DNA of 58,260 bases from an uncultured Bacteroidales bacterium (GCA_902799655.1 CADCBH010000019.1:1-58260); one strand, 5' to 3'; shown: positions 8,483-18,405, counted from the first letter of the stretch. Numbers and translations: made by a program. The notes: generated by a model from the letters alone, not told the origin.

Positions 8483-8526
8483 CTTTTCCAAATATGTTTT
8501 AATGTGTTATTGTTTCTAATTGAGCG

Positions 8527-8534
8527 CAAAAGTA
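8527..8534 (-). promoter_or_regulatory. -7 box of ilvE
   Basis: Minus-strand TACTTTTG, about 45 bases upstream of the ilvE ATG. Confidence 0.55.
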
Positions 8535-8598
8535 CTGAAAATACTTCGCTTTTGCAAGAAAAAAGGCCGAAAAAGTTGCGAATGTATATTAATTAGTG

Positions 8599-8606
8599 TA
8601 ACTTTG
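8599..8606 (+). promoter_or_regulatory. -7 box of the gene at 8647
   Basis: TAACTTTG, about 40 bases before the ATG at 8647, divergent from the ilvE promoter. Confidence 0.6.
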
Positions 8607-8646
8607 CACCCCAAAACAAACAGTTATTAACTAACAATTTGGAAAA

Positions 8647-9510
8647 ATGATGAAAACTAAGATGGTTTTGATGGCGCTGGCTAGCACTATGACAACGGCA
8701 GCTATGGCCACAGAGATGAATGACACGATCACCTTCAGCAACCCCAGAAAGGTGACGGTGATGACTAACGACTCGGTTCAGAAGATTAAGATTGCTGGCA
8801 AACAGGATGATGAGAACTTCCGCTATGAATCAACCGTTTCTATTGACAAGGAGAAGACAAGCACGAAGTTTATCAAGAAAGTAGCTGAGGACGACGACAA
8901 ATGGGTTGTAGACTTCGGTTTCGGTTGGAATGCGCCAACGAATATGCCCAGTGGTCATGGTTTTGCAGTCTTCAGATCTCAGGAGATATTTGTCGGCTTA
9001 CGCTATTGCTACACGCCAAAGGGTAAGACTCAGACATACTCAACGGGTCTCTGGTGCAACTGGCGCACCTATGAGTTGCCCCATGCAGGCAAGGGCATGA
9101 TGTACAAAACGGACAATGATGTCGTCGCTTTTGGCAACTTTAATGATAAGTATAGCGACACTGAATCGCACATCAGGATTTTCAGTCTGTCGGTTCCTTT
9201 CCTCTTCACTCAGAAGTTTGGAAAGAAGAGCAAGAGCAGTTTCTCAATAGGTCCTGTAGTGAACTTCAACCTGCGTGGTCGCATCAACAATGAATATACT
9301 GATGGCGATACTGATGTTGAAACCAGCACGAAGGGCTTTGACTATCAAGTGGTTACTGTTGACTTCATGGGTATCCTGAAGTCGGGAGGTATTGGCGTTT
9401 ACTTCAAGTACTCACCGATGAGCGTGCTGAAGAAGAAGGAGACGACCGTGAACGGTACCGTCATCGAGAATCCCCAGTTCAAGGCATTAAGCTTCGGTCT
9501 GTTCTTCTAA
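8647..9510 (+). CDS. Outer-membrane beta-barrel-like protein
   Basis: A 287-residue protein with a signal peptide (about 21 residues, ending TTAAMA). The body shows repeated amphipathic strands (VDFGFGWNAP, IFVGLRYCY, FSIGPVVNFNL) and ends in an aromatic strand (ALSFGLFF), as barrels assembled by BamA do. It resembles PorT-type outer-membrane proteins of Bacteroidetes in layout only. Its 3' end overlaps the convergent xseB by 24 bases. Confidence 0.7.
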   Translation: MMKTKMVLMALASTMTTAAMATEMNDTITFSNPRKVTVMTNDSVQKIKIAGKQDDENFRYESTVSIDKEKTSTKFIKKVAEDDDKWVVDFGFGWNAPTNMPSGHGFAVFRSQEIFVGLRYCYTPKGKTQTYSTGLWCNWRTYELPHAGKGMMYKTDNDVVAFGNFNDKYSDTESHIRIFSLSVPFLFTQKFGKKSKSSFSIGPVVNFNLRGRINNEYTDGDTDVETSTKGFDYQVVTVDFMGILKSGGIGVYFKYSPMSVLKKKETTVNGTVIENPQFKALSFGLFF

Positions 9511-9678
9511 TAATTCGGACTCTGTCTTCGTGAGTTTGTCACGACAGAACTTGATAAGTCGCTGTGCGGTTTTCAACTGCGCAGCGATTTCGTCTATATC
9601 CAGCTCGTTGGACTCCATCTTGCGTACAATAGCTTCCAGCTGAGCCATTGCTTCCTCGTATTTCATATTCTCGTTCAT
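9487..9678 (-). CDS. xseB: Exodeoxyribonuclease VII small subunit
   Basis: A 63-residue protein with the family core YEEAMAQLEAIVRKMESNEL and a helical C-terminus. It associates with XseA to form exonuclease VII, which degrades single-stranded DNA. It lies downstream of xseA on the same strand, separated by a repeat-filled gap of about 60 bases. Confidence 0.93.
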   Translation of the reverse strand: MNENMKYEEAMAQLEAIVRKMESNELDIDEIAAQLKTAQRLIKFCRDKLTKTESELLEEQTEA

Positions 9679-9682
9679 ATAT

Positions 9683-9748
9683 CTTTTAATTCTTAACTCT
9701 TAATTGCCGTAGGCAACAACTCTTAATTCTTAACTCTTAATTTTTAAC
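9683..9748. repeat. TTAACTCTTAATT-type filler repeat between xseA and xseB
   Basis: The words AACTCTTAATT and CTTAACTCTTAATT recur several times in the xseA-xseB gap. Similar TTAACT-based repeats occur around the etf operon at 47.8-49.5 kb. Confidence 0.6.
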
Positions 9749-10906
9749 TACAGAATGTATCGTTCCTTTCTCTAAGCGTGTCTCGATTTCATCGCCCGTC
9801 TTCAGTTGGTTGGGGTCACGTACAGCACGCCCGTTGTGTAGCGTGATACTGTAACCACGTCGGAGCAGCAGTTGTGGATCGTAGCCCTGCAACTGCAACT
9901 CGATGAGCTCCAAACGATGCTTCGCATTACTCAATAGGCGCTGAGCAAGTACGGGGATGATGGTCTGCAGACTGGAGAGCCGTTCTTTCTGGTTGGCAAA
10001 GCGTTGGCTGATAGCCATCGAGATACGTTGTTGGGCACTATCGATACGTGTCAGCACCTGCAGCAGGTTGTCAATCAGCAATGCTGCCGCAGCTGTCGGT
10101 GTCTTGACGCGGGTGTTGCTCACCATATCAAGAATGCTCTCGTCGCGGTCATGACCAATACCGGTGATAATGGGCAGCGGGAATTGGGTGACGTTCTCTG
10201 CCAATGCCAAAGTGTCGAAACCACTCAGGTCGGCAGTAGCTCCTCCGCCACGCAGAATGCAAACGGCGTCAAAATCGTGCAAGTGGTCGTAAATCTGATT
10301 CATGGCGGCAATGACACTTTGTTCCACCTGCTCGCCCTGCATAATAGCAGGAAACAGCTGTACCTCAAACTTGAAGCCATAGTCATTATCCTCCAACTGG
10401 CGGATAAAGTCACCATAGCCTGCTGCCCCAGCAGCAGAGATAACGGCAATACGTTTGGCAAACATCGGGATGTGCAGCTCGCGCTGCAGGTCGAAGATGC
10501 CCTCCTCTTTCAGTTGGCGGATAATCTCCTGACGTTTACGCGCCATATCGCCAATGGTGTAGGTGGGGTCGATGTCGCTGACAATCCACGAGAAACCATA
10601 GGCCTCATGGTACTGGGCATAGACGCGCAAAAGCACCTTCAAGCCAGCATGTAGCGGTTGGCCGGTGACTCTCTCGAAGTGGGGCTGTACCATCTGCCAC
10701 GTCTGGCGCCAGCACTTGGCTGAGGCACGTGCTATAGGCGTGTTGGTGTGCTCTTCTTTTTCGATGAGTTCCATATAGCAGTGGCCGCCTCGTTCGCGAC
10801 ATTCCGATAGTTCTGCCTCTACCCAATACTCATCGGGGAGATGCATCTCGATGGCGTCGCGCACCATCAGGTTCAGTTGGCGGAGGGTATATCGAGGGGA
10901 GGGCAT
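9737..10906 (-). CDS. xseA: Exodeoxyribonuclease VII large subunit
   Basis: A 389-residue catalytic subunit. The N-terminal OB-fold region (YTLRQLNLMVRDAIE through GFSWIVSDIDP) is followed by the nuclease domain with the conserved CILRGGGATADLSGFD and ITGIGHDRDESILD motifs, then a coiled-coil and short C-terminal domain. The start MPSPRYTL at 10906 is preferred because it follows the upstream stop (10911) closely. An earlier ATG at 10936 would overlap that gene. Confidence 0.95.
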   Translation of the reverse strand: MPSPRYTLRQLNLMVRDAIEMHLPDEYWVEAELSECRERGGHCYMELIEKEEHTNTPIARASAKCWRQTWQMVQPHFERVTGQPLHAGLKVLLRVYAQYHEAYGFSWIVSDIDPTYTIGDMARKRQEIIRQLKEEGIFDLQRELHIPMFAKRIAVISAAGAAGYGDFIRQLEDNDYGFKFEVQLFPAIMQGEQVEQSVIAAMNQIYDHLHDFDAVCILRGGGATADLSGFDTLALAENVTQFPLPIITGIGHDRDESILDMVSNTRVKTPTAAAALLIDNLLQVLTRIDSAQQRISMAISQRFANQKERLSSLQTIIPVLAQRLLSNAKHRLELIELQLQGYDPQLLLRRGYSITLHNGRAVRDPNQLKTGDEIETRLEKGTIHSVVKN

Positions 10907-10910
10907 AGGG

Positions 10911-12377
10911 CTATTTGGGGAGGTTATTGGCCTCATTGGGCTTATGGGGCCTATGGATCTTATAGGCCTTATGGGATTCTAAGTAAGCTTTCCAGAAATT
11001 GGGCACACCAAAGCCGTAGATGTTGTCGGGGTGCTCGTAGTTGTTGCCGCATTGTCTGATGAGCTGAATCATTTCGTAGGCTGTCGCCTCAGGCATGGCC
11101 TGCCATAGACAGGCCATCAGACCACAGACGATGGGCGCAGAGAACGAAGTGCCCATATCTTCCATAATAACACCACGGCCATTGATGAGAAAGGCCGGTG
11201 CGCCAATGGCTACCACATCGGGCTTGGTGCGACCGTCTTGTGCGGGACCTACCGAGCTGAATGGCGCGATATGACGGGGATCGTCTGCAGAGATGGCTCC
11301 TACGGTCAGTATCTTATCCGCATCAGCAGGGACATCGATTTTCTTCCATGGTCCCATACCCGAGTTGCCTGCTGCATTGATGAGGATAATGCCCTTGTCA
11401 GCCAGTAGTGATGCCGAATGGCTGATGAAGGTGGTATGTCCATCGAGTTGCCACAGCTTGTGCGACATCCACGGATGGTCGTAGGTGCTGTAGCCCAACG
11501 ACGAATTGATGAGGTCGCATCCCACTGAATCGGCAAACTCGGCAGCCATCGTCCAGTAGTCTTCCTCGACCTCCTGCTCCGTTTGCTGATCCTCACTACG
11601 CAACAGCCAGTACGAGGCCCCTGGAGCCGTGCCGATATAGTAGTTAGGCTCATTGGTGGCCATTGCTGATAATACTTTTGTTCCGTGGTCAGTCTCTGCA
11701 AAGATGCTGGGCGAGGCAGGCGTTACAAAATCCTTATAGCCGTTGATGGATGCCTTTAGGAAAACGGGGATAGCATTGGCATTCTTGAAACCGCCGTCGA
11801 TGATGGCAATCATCATGTTATGTCCCTTCAATCCAATCTGGTGTAGGCGATGTCCCTGCAACGTGTTGATTTGCGTGTAGCTCCTGCCGTAGGGCTGGTC
11901 TTCCATATAATGAAGGGGTTCAAGTTTGGAGCGATAAGGCGTCTTAAAGGCAGACGGAGTGATGGAGTCGGGCGACAGCCATACCAGTCGGCTCTCTTTG
12001 ATACAAGGTAACAGTCGGAGTTTATCGATGGCCGTCGAGTCCTTGGTGCGAACCAGAACTGTATTCTGCCAACGGCTCTGTCCGATGACACTCACACCAC
12101 AATCAGCAATCTGACGGATATAACGGGGATTGACGGGCAGGTCGGTAGAATCGAGTGGCAGGTGCTGACGCTTGCGACGGTCGATGCTGCGTCGTGACAG
12201 GAAACGATGGGGGTGGTTCAACGAGTAGGGAGTACCCTTCTTGTCGTTGAGGTAAAGGCGGTAGATATAAGCTGGCCCGTTCTTGTATTTGATACGTTCT
12301 GAAACGTGAGGCCCTTGTGCCGCAAACAATAGCGACACAGGCATCAGTAAGGTCAGTATCCATAGTAATCGTTTCAT
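10911..12377 (-). CDS. Secreted subtilisin-like serine protease (S8)
   Basis: A 488-residue protein with a signal peptide (MKRLLWILTLLMPVSLLFAAQ). The catalytic triad is visible: Asp in IAIIDGGF, His in ETDHGTKVLS, Ser in MGTSFSAPIV, with the oxyanion-hole Asn in INAAGNSG. About 150 N-terminal residues may be a propeptide or inhibitor-like domain. The ATG at 12377 is chosen because a minus-strand -7 box lies at 12400-12407, downstream of longer in-frame starts up to 12494. There is no obvious type IX sorting domain at the C-terminus. It shares an operon orientation with xseA, with a very small gap. Confidence 0.92.
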   Translation of the reverse strand: MKRLLWILTLLMPVSLLFAAQGPHVSERIKYKNGPAYIYRLYLNDKKGTPYSLNHPHRFLSRRSIDRRKRQHLPLDSTDLPVNPRYIRQIADCGVSVIGQSRWQNTVLVRTKDSTAIDKLRLLPCIKESRLVWLSPDSITPSAFKTPYRSKLEPLHYMEDQPYGRSYTQINTLQGHRLHQIGLKGHNMMIAIIDGGFKNANAIPVFLKASINGYKDFVTPASPSIFAETDHGTKVLSAMATNEPNYYIGTAPGASYWLLRSEDQQTEQEVEEDYWTMAAEFADSVGCDLINSSLGYSTYDHPWMSHKLWQLDGHTTFISHSASLLADKGIILINAAGNSGMGPWKKIDVPADADKILTVGAISADDPRHIAPFSSVGPAQDGRTKPDVVAIGAPAFLINGRGVIMEDMGTSFSAPIVCGLMACLWQAMPEATAYEMIQLIRQCGNNYEHPDNIYGFGVPNFWKAYLESHKAYKIHRPHKPNEANNLPK

Positions 12378-12399
12378 ACTTTTCACGTTATCAGGATTG

Positions 12400-12407
12400 C
12401 AAAGGTA
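12400..12407 (-). promoter_or_regulatory. -7 box of the subtilase gene
   Basis: Minus-strand TACCTTTG, 23 bases upstream of the ATG at 12377. This decides the start of that gene. Confidence 0.65.
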
Positions 12408-12501
12408 CAAAGAAGTGGGCAAAGTACAAAGGAAAAGTAATATTATTCTCACACTCGGCATAAAAAAGATTAAAATCTTTTGTTTTGTGCGCACTTAATC
12501 G

Positions 12502-12509
12502 TACCTTTG
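12502..12509 (+). promoter_or_regulatory. -7 box of the MATE gene
   Basis: TACCTTTG, 14 bases before the ATG at 12523, giving a very short leader. Confidence 0.65.
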
Positions 12510-12522
12510 CACATTATTTCGT

Positions 12523-13875
12523 ATGGACAACAAACAAACAACACTTGAATTAGGCACTAAACCCGTTGGACAGCTGCTGTTGCAGTATGCCCTGCCTGCC
12601 ATCGTGGCGATGACGGCATCGAGTCTCTATAACATCATCGACCGTGCCATGATAGGCCAGATCGTGGGACCTGAAGCTATTGCGGGCCTGGGTATTACAT
12701 TTCCCTTTATGAACCTCAGCGCAGCTTTTGGTGCTGCGGTAGGTGTGGGCTCCTCTGCGAGCATCAGTGTCAAACTGGGTCAGAAAGACTATAAGGTCGC
12801 ACAGAATCTGTTGGGCAATACCATCACGCTGAATCTGATCATCGGCTTCTTGTTTATGGCCATCTGTCTGATATTCCTTGATCCGATTCTCAGGTTCTTC
12901 GGTGCTTCAGACACGACATTGCCCTATGCCCGTGAGTTTATGATTGTCATCCTGCTGGGTAACATGATTACTCACATGTATTTTGGTCTGAATGCTGTGT
13001 TGAGAGCTGCCGGCAAACCCAAGCACGCCATGTATTCCGTGCTGTTTACGGTAGGAATGAACATCGTGTTGGTGCTGGCTTTTGTATGGTGGTTCCGTTG
13101 GGGTATCCGAGGGGCTGCGTTGGCTACTGTGACCTCACAGACACTGGCCATGTGCTGGCAACTGTATCTATTCTCGGATAAGAACGAACTGTTGCATTTT
13201 AAACGCGGCATCTATAGGCTGAGAGCCAATCTGGTGAGGAACATCATTGCCATAGGTGTTTCGCCATTCCTGATGAATGCCACTTCGTGTATCATCGTCA
13301 TCTTCATGAATAACCAGTTTGTTCGCTATGGAGGCGATATGGCCGTCGGTGCTTACTCGATAGCCAACTCCGTGGTGATGATGTTCTTTATGTTCGTGAT
13401 GGGCGTCTGTCAGGGTATGCAGCCTATCGTAGGCTATAACTACGGAGCCGAGAAATACGACCGCATGTTCCGCTGTCTGTTCTTGGCAATCGGTTGTGCG
13501 ACATTAATCTTGTTGGTGGGATGGGCATTGTCGATGCTCTTTCCCAGAGAGATAGCCCGTATCTTTACCACCGATCCAACATTGTTGGACTTGTCGGCAC
13601 AGGGCATCAAACTCGATATGCTGGTGTTCTTCGTGGTAGGTTCACAAGCTACCATCACTCACTTCTTCCAGAGTATCGGTAAGGTTAAAGTGTCGATTTT
13701 CCTTTCACTCTCCAGGCAGCTGTTCCTGTTGTTGCCTATGGCCTTTTTGTTTCCCTTGTTTTGGGGACTTGATGGCGTATGGTATTCGATGCCTGCCAGC
13801 GACTTTTGCTCGTTTGCTATGACGATACCGTTGCTGTGGTGGTATATGAAGAAGTTAAAAGTTAAGAATCAATAG
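12523..13875 (+). CDS. MATE family multidrug/Na+ efflux transporter
   Basis: A 450-residue protein with about 12 membrane segments. It has two MatE halves, the first starting PVGQLLLQYALPAIVAMTAS near residue 14 and the second near SPFLMNATSCIIVIFMNNQF at about 250. Members export cationic compounds by Na+ or H+ antiport in the inner membrane. Which substrate is unknown. The next gene starts 10 bases after the stop. Confidence 0.93.
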   Translation: MDNKQTTLELGTKPVGQLLLQYALPAIVAMTASSLYNIIDRAMIGQIVGPEAIAGLGITFPFMNLSAAFGAAVGVGSSASISVKLGQKDYKVAQNLLGNTITLNLIIGFLFMAICLIFLDPILRFFGASDTTLPYAREFMIVILLGNMITHMYFGLNAVLRAAGKPKHAMYSVLFTVGMNIVLVLAFVWWFRWGIRGAALATVTSQTLAMCWQLYLFSDKNELLHFKRGIYRLRANLVRNIIAIGVSPFLMNATSCIIVIFMNNQFVRYGGDMAVGAYSIANSVVMMFFMFVMGVCQGMQPIVGYNYGAEKYDRMFRCLFLAIGCATLILLVGWALSMLFPREIARIFTTDPTLLDLSAQGIKLDMLVFFVVGSQATITHFFQSIGKVKVSIFLSLSRQLFLLLPMAFLFPLFWGLDGVWYSMPASDFCSFAMTIPLLWWYMKKLKVKNQ

Positions 13876-13885
13876 TCAAGAAAGA

Positions 13886-14509
13886 ATGGACAAGAATCAG
13901 CCTATCATCATCTGCGTGGGACGTCAACTGGGTAGTGGCGGACACGATATTGCACGGATGCTGGCTATGGACTTCAATGCGAAGTACTATGACCAGGAGT
14001 TGCTCAATTTGGCTGCCAAAGAAAGTGGCTTCAGTGAGAAGTTCTTCGAACAGAACGACGAGAAGAGAGGCTTCCTTAAGTCGCTGTTCAACATGCAGAT
14101 ACCTCATATCGGAGGTGGTATGTATAGCGCAGATTTCTCACAAGAGAGCCTTTTCCAGTTTCAGAGTGATGCCATTCGCAAGGCAGCCTTGGAGGGTAGC
14201 TGTGTCTTTGTGGGACGTTGCGCTGACTATATATTGCGCGACTTCCCCAATGTGGTGTCAGTGTTTATTACCGCATCGATGCGTGCACGTATTGACAAAT
14301 TGCTGGCACAGCAGTCGGTAACGCCCCAGCAGGCCAAACGTCTTATTCTGCAGGCTGAGAACCGGCGTGCCGAATACTACAACTACTATACGGGTAGGAA
14401 ATGGGGCGCAGCAGAGACTTACGACCTTTGTGTCAACTCCAGTACCCTTGGATTGGTAGAGACAGAGAAATTCATTGCCGACTTTATTCGCAAGAAGCTG
14501 GGACTATGA
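13886..14509 (+). CDS. Cytidylate kinase-like family protein
   Basis: A 207-residue protein of the Cytidylate_kin_2 family. The N-terminus has a P-loop-like IICVGRQLGSGGHDIARMLA motif, and the segments CVFVGRCADYIL and RRAEYYNYYTGRKWG are typical of the family. The family is related to CMP kinase, but its natural substrate is not established. It overlaps the following phosphoesterase gene by four bases (ATGA). Confidence 0.85.
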   Translation: MDKNQPIIICVGRQLGSGGHDIARMLAMDFNAKYYDQELLNLAAKESGFSEKFFEQNDEKRGFLKSLFNMQIPHIGGGMYSADFSQESLFQFQSDAIRKAALEGSCVFVGRCADYILRDFPNVVSVFITASMRARIDKLLAQQSVTPQQAKRLILQAENRRAEYYNYYTGRKWGAAETYDLCVNSSTLGLVETEKFIADFIRKKLGL

Positions 14510-14997
14510 AGAAAGTAGGTATCATCAGCGACACGCACTCCTATTGGGACGAGAAATACCTGCACTACTTCGAGCCGTGCGACGAGATATGGCATGCAGG
14601 TGACATCGGCAGTGTGGAGGTGGCAGAGAAGTTTGAGGCTTTCCGTCCGTTCCGTGCCGTCTGTGGCAACTGCGACGGCGGCGACCTGCGCCTGATGTAT
14701 CGCGACCTGAACCGTTTCAAGTGCGAGGATGTCGATGTTCTCATCAAGCATATCGGGGGCTATCCTGGCAATTATGACTATTCTGTGCGCTCCATGCTCT
14801 ATGCCAATCCGCCGCAGTTGTTCGTGGCAGGACATTCGCATATATTAAAGGTGAAGTTCGACAAGACACTCAACATGCTGCACATCAATCCCGGTGCCGC
14901 AGGTCTGCAAGGCTGGCATAAGGAAAGAACGCTTGTCCGCCTGACCATCGACGGTAAGGAATTCAAAGATTTGGAAGTTATAACATTAGGAAGATAA
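14506..14997 (+). CDS. YfcE-like metallophosphoesterase
   Basis: A 163-residue calcineurin-like phosphoesterase. Metal-binding motifs are all present: ISDTHSYWD (residues 6-14), WHAGDIGS (33-40), CGNCDG, and the C-terminal AGHSH. YfcE-type enzymes hydrolyse phosphodiesters in vitro and the cellular substrate is unclear. The ATG at 14506 overlaps the TGA of the cytidylate-kinase-like gene, so translation is coupled. rfbB follows after three bases. Confidence 0.88.
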   Translation: MKKVGIISDTHSYWDEKYLHYFEPCDEIWHAGDIGSVEVAEKFEAFRPFRAVCGNCDGGDLRLMYRDLNRFKCEDVDVLIKHIGGYPGNYDYSVRSMLYANPPQLFVAGHSHILKVKFDKTLNMLHINPGAAGLQGWHKERTLVRLTIDGKEFKDLEVITLGR

Positions 14998-15000
14998 GAT

Positions 15001-16137
15001 ATGAAAAGAACCATCGTCATTACCGGTGGCGCAGGCTTTATTGGAAGCCACGTAGTGCGCCTCTTTGTGAACAAGTATCCCGATTACCACATCATCAACC
15101 TCGATAAGTTGACATATGCTGGCAATCTCGCTAACCTCAAGGATATCGAGAACAAACCCAACTATGAGTTTGTGAAGATGGATATCTGCGACTTCGAGGC
15201 TTTCTACAAGCTGATGCAGGATAAGAAGGTGGATGGCATCATCCATCTGGCTGCTGAATCACATGTGGATCGCTCTATCAAGGATCCGTTTACTTTTGCC
15301 CAGACCAATGTGATGGGTACGCTCTCCCTGCTTCAGGCTGCCAAACTCTATTGGGAGTCGCTTCCTGAGAAATATGAGGGCAAACGCTTCTACCATATCT
15401 CTACCGATGAGGTATATGGTGCACTCGAACTGACACACCCCGAAGGTATCGAGCCTCCGTTCACTACGACAGCTTCCAGCGCAGAGCATCACCTGGCTTA
15501 TGGCGATAAGTTCTTCTTGGAGACAACGAAGTATAACCCACATTCTCCGTATAGCGCTTCGAAAGCTTCGTCAGATCACTTTGTTCGTGCTTTCCACGAT
15601 ACTTATGGGATGCCTGTGGTAGTGACCAACTGCTCGAATAACTACGGACCCTATCAGTTCCCTGAGAAGTTGATTCCGCTGTTCATCAACAATATCCGTC
15701 ATCGCAAACCATTGCCCGTCTATGGTAAGGGCGAGAACGTGCGCGACTGGTTGTTTGTAGAGGATCATGCCCGTGCTATCGACCTCATCTTCCACGAGGG
15801 TAAGATAGCTGACACGTATAATATCGGTGGCTTCAACGAGTGGAAGAATATCGACATTATCAAGGTGGTTATCAAGACGGTAGATCGTTTGCTGGGTCGC
15901 AAGGAAGGCGAGGACATGGATTTGATTACCTTTGTGACAGACCGCGCTGGTCATGATTTGCGATATGCTATCGATAGCTCGAAGTTGCAAAAAGAACTTG
16001 GTTGGGAACCGTCGCTGCAATTTGAAGAGGGTATTGAGAAGACCGTTCGCTGGTATCTTGACAATCAGGAGTGGCTTGACAATGTCACCAGTGGCGATTA
16101 TCAGAAGTATTACGAGAAAATGTATTCTAACAGATAA
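15001..16137 (+). CDS. rfbB: dTDP-glucose 4,6-dehydratase
   Basis: A 378-residue short-chain dehydrogenase. It has the NAD-binding motif TGGAGFIGSHVV near residues 7-18, a STDEVYGALE segment with catalytic residues, and YSASKASSDH with the YxxxK pair. It makes dTDP-4-keto-6-deoxyglucose for rhamnose and other deoxysugars. The rest of the rml/rfb set is not in the window, so it stands apart from a polysaccharide cluster. purT starts at the next base after its stop. Confidence 0.95.
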   Translation: MKRTIVITGGAGFIGSHVVRLFVNKYPDYHIINLDKLTYAGNLANLKDIENKPNYEFVKMDICDFEAFYKLMQDKKVDGIIHLAAESHVDRSIKDPFTFAQTNVMGTLSLLQAAKLYWESLPEKYEGKRFYHISTDEVYGALELTHPEGIEPPFTTTASSAEHHLAYGDKFFLETTKYNPHSPYSASKASSDHFVRAFHDTYGMPVVVTNCSNNYGPYQFPEKLIPLFINNIRHRKPLPVYGKGENVRDWLFVEDHARAIDLIFHEGKIADTYNIGGFNEWKNIDIIKVVIKTVDRLLGRKEGEDMDLITFVTDRAGHDLRYAIDSSKLQKELGWEPSLQFEEGIEKTVRWYLDNQEWLDNVTSGDYQKYYEKMYSNR

Positions 16138-17340
16138 ATGAAAAAGATTCTATTATTGGGCTCAGGTGAACTGGGCAAAGAGTTTGTTATTGCCGCCATG
16201 CGTGCCGGCCAGTATGTCATTGCTTGCGATCGTTACGACAATGCACCTGCGATGCAGGTAGCCGACGAGCGCGAGGTGTTCTCCATGCTTGATGGCGATG
16301 CTCTCGAAGCAGTAGTCAACAAACACAAGCCAGATATCATTGTGCCTGAGATCGAGGCCATCCGCACAGAGCGTCTCTTCAAATTCGAAGAGCAGGGCAT
16401 CCAAGTGGTACCCTCGGCTCGTGCCGTCAACTATACAATGAACCGTCGTGCTATTCGCGACCTTGCTGCCAAGGAATTGGGCCTGCGCACCGCCAAGTAT
16501 TTCTATGCTAAGACCTTCGAGGAGTTCAAGGCTGCTGCTGACGAGATCGGTTTTCCTTGCGTGGTAAAGCCCCTGATGTCATCTTCTGGTCATGGTCAGA
16601 GCTATGTTCATAATGAGAATGAACTGGAGACGGCGTTCCGTGAGGCTATGGAAGGCTCTCGCGGTGATGTGAAAGAGGTAATCATCGAGGAGTTTATCGA
16701 TTTCGACTCTGAGTTTACGTTGTTGACAGTCACCCAGCAGCATGGTTGGCCCACACTATTCTGTCCTCCTATCGGACACGTGCAGAAGTCAGGCGATTAT
16801 CGTGAATCGTGGCAGCCCTATAAGATTTCCGATGAGGCTTTGAAGCAGGCACAGATGATGGCAGACAAGGTGACGAAGGCACTGACAGGTGCTGGTATCT
16901 GGGGTGTTGAGTTCTTCCTGACCAAGCAGGGTGAGGTAATCTTCTCAGAGCTGAGTCCACGTCCGCATGATACAGGTATGGTGACACTGGGTCATACCAC
17001 TAACCTCTCTGAGTTCGAGCTACACTTCCGTGCTGTCATGGGCCTTCCCATAGCAGGTATCCATTTGGAGCATGCTGGTGCTTCTGCTGTCATTCTCTCG
17101 CCCACAGAGGCAAAGACTCCAGTCGATCGCTCACTGCTCGACTATAATTTCGTAGATGCCCTGAAAGAAGATCGTACCCGTATTCGCATTTTCGGCAAGC
17201 CCGAGGCTCACAAGGGCCGCCGCATGGGTGTCGTGCTCTGCTATGGCGAGGTGGGTGACGATGTCAACGCTCTGCGTGACAAGGCAAAGCGATTGGCCAA
17301 AACAGTATTAGGTACGGATCCATATGACAAGTTGAGATAG
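16138..17340 (+). CDS. purT: Formate-dependent phosphoribosylglycinamide formyltransferase
   Basis: A 400-residue ATP-grasp enzyme that makes formyl-GAR from GAR, formate and ATP in purine synthesis. The N-terminal [14 protein letters not shown], the central [15 protein letters not shown] and [18 protein letters not shown] segments, and the C-terminal [13 protein letters not shown] are characteristic. Length matches the family. Confidence 0.95.
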   Translation: MKKILLLGSGELGKEFVIAAMRAGQYVIACDRYDNAPAMQVADEREVFSMLDGDALEAVVNKHKPDIIVPEIEAIRTERLFKFEEQGIQVVPSARAVNYTMNRRAIRDLAAKELGLRTAKYFYAKTFEEFKAAADEIGFPCVVKPLMSSSGHGQSYVHNENELETAFREAMEGSRGDVKEVIIEEFIDFDSEFTLLTVTQQHGWPTLFCPPIGHVQKSGDYRESWQPYKISDEALKQAQMMADKVTKALTGAGIWGVEFFLTKQGEVIFSELSPRPHDTGMVTLGHTTNLSEFELHFRAVMGLPIAGIHLEHAGASAVILSPTEAKTPVDRSLLDYNFVDALKEDRTRIRIFGKPEAHKGRRMGVVLCYGEVGDDVNALRDKAKRLAKTVLGTDPYDKLR

Positions 17341-17381
17341 GCAATGATTCCGATGCAGCATGCTCTCTCATTCGTAGAGAT

Positions 17382-18323
17382 ATGATTGATATTCGACGAT
17401 ATACTGCTGACAAGGCTGACGAATGGAATGCTTTTGTGGCTGGTTCGAAGAACGGAACATTCCTCTTCGACCGCCACTATATGGACTACCATGCGGACCG
17501 TTTCACCGACCATTCACTGATGATTTATGAGAATGGCCGCTTGTATGCCCTGTTGCCTGCCAATGATGACGGACAGGGCACCTTGTGGTCTCATCAGGGA
17601 TTGACCTATGGTGGCCTTATTATGGGTGGACAATGTCGTGCAGCAACGGTGCGCGACATTTTTGTAGCCCTTAACGATTATCTTCGGGAACAGGGCTTTC
17701 GTCGTGTTGTCTACAAACATATCCCCTGGATTTATTGTACACAGCCTTCCGAGGAAGACCTCTTTGCGCTTTCTAATGTCTGCCATGCACAGCTGCGTTC
17801 TCGAGATGTCGCCTCTGTGGTAGTGCTTAATCGTCGCATGGCGTTTTCGACTCTAAGGAAACGTGGTGTGAAAAAAGGGCAGAAGAACGGTTTATATGTC
17901 AAGCAGTTGTCCGATTTTTCAGTTTATTGGAAAATGTTGGAGCAGCATCTCAGACGAAAGTTCCATGCCAAGCCCGTTCATACTCTTGACGAGATGATGC
18001 TATTAAAGCAACGCTTTCGTAATATACAGTTAATGGCTGTATGCCAGGATGATACGATATTAGGTGGTGCGGTTATTTATGATTGCGGACAGACGCTAAA
18101 GACACAATATATTATGGCATCTGAAGAGGGACGATGCCTCGGAGCTCTGGACTTTCTGTTTGATCGTTTGTTAGATCGCTATGAAGCCGAGGGACGTCTG
18201 TTCTTTGATTTCGGCACTTCGAATAATGTGGACAACGACGACCTCAACGATTCTCTGATTTTCCAGAAAGAAGGTTTTGGTGCCCGCGCAGTCTGCTACG
18301 ATACCTACGAGTGGGTGCTCTGA
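17382..18323 (+). CDS. GNAT/FemAB-like acyltransferase
   Basis: A 313-residue protein. The N-terminal half (WNAFVAGSKNGTFLFDRHYM) and the C-terminal half, with a GGAVIYDCGQ...YIMASEEGR...FDFGTSNN pattern, resemble the double-GNAT fold of FemAB/BioF2-like proteins. These typically transfer amino acids or acyl groups in cell-wall or glycan modification. The substrate is not predictable. It follows purT by about 40 bases. Confidence 0.75.
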   Translation: MIDIRRYTADKADEWNAFVAGSKNGTFLFDRHYMDYHADRFTDHSLMIYENGRLYALLPANDDGQGTLWSHQGLTYGGLIMGGQCRAATVRDIFVALNDYLREQGFRRVVYKHIPWIYCTQPSEEDLFALSNVCHAQLRSRDVASVVVLNRRMAFSTLRKRGVKKGQKNGLYVKQLSDFSVYWKMLEQHLRRKFHAKPVHTLDEMMLLKQRFRNIQLMAVCQDDTILGGAVIYDCGQTLKTQYIMASEEGRCLGALDFLFDRLLDRYEAEGRLFFDFGTSNNVDNDDLNDSLIFQKEGFGARAVCYDTYEWVL

Positions 18324-18370
18324 CATTTTAATTATTCGCCGTTTTATTTGGTTGTCTTACCAAAAAGGAG

Positions 18371-18378
18371 TACCTTTG
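18371..18378 (+). promoter_or_regulatory. -7 box of the exbB operon
   Basis: TACCTTTG, with a TTTGGTTG stretch about 20 bases upstream as a -33 candidate. It supports the exbB start at 18406 rather than an earlier in-frame start. Confidence 0.65.
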
Positions 18379-18405
18379 CAGCTCAGTAATATACAGAATC
18401 AAAAC

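Noticed and set aside
10911-12494. Long N-terminus (from 12494) for the subtilase
   Set aside because: The promoter -7 box (12400-12407) lies inside that extension, and a clean signal peptide starts at 12377.
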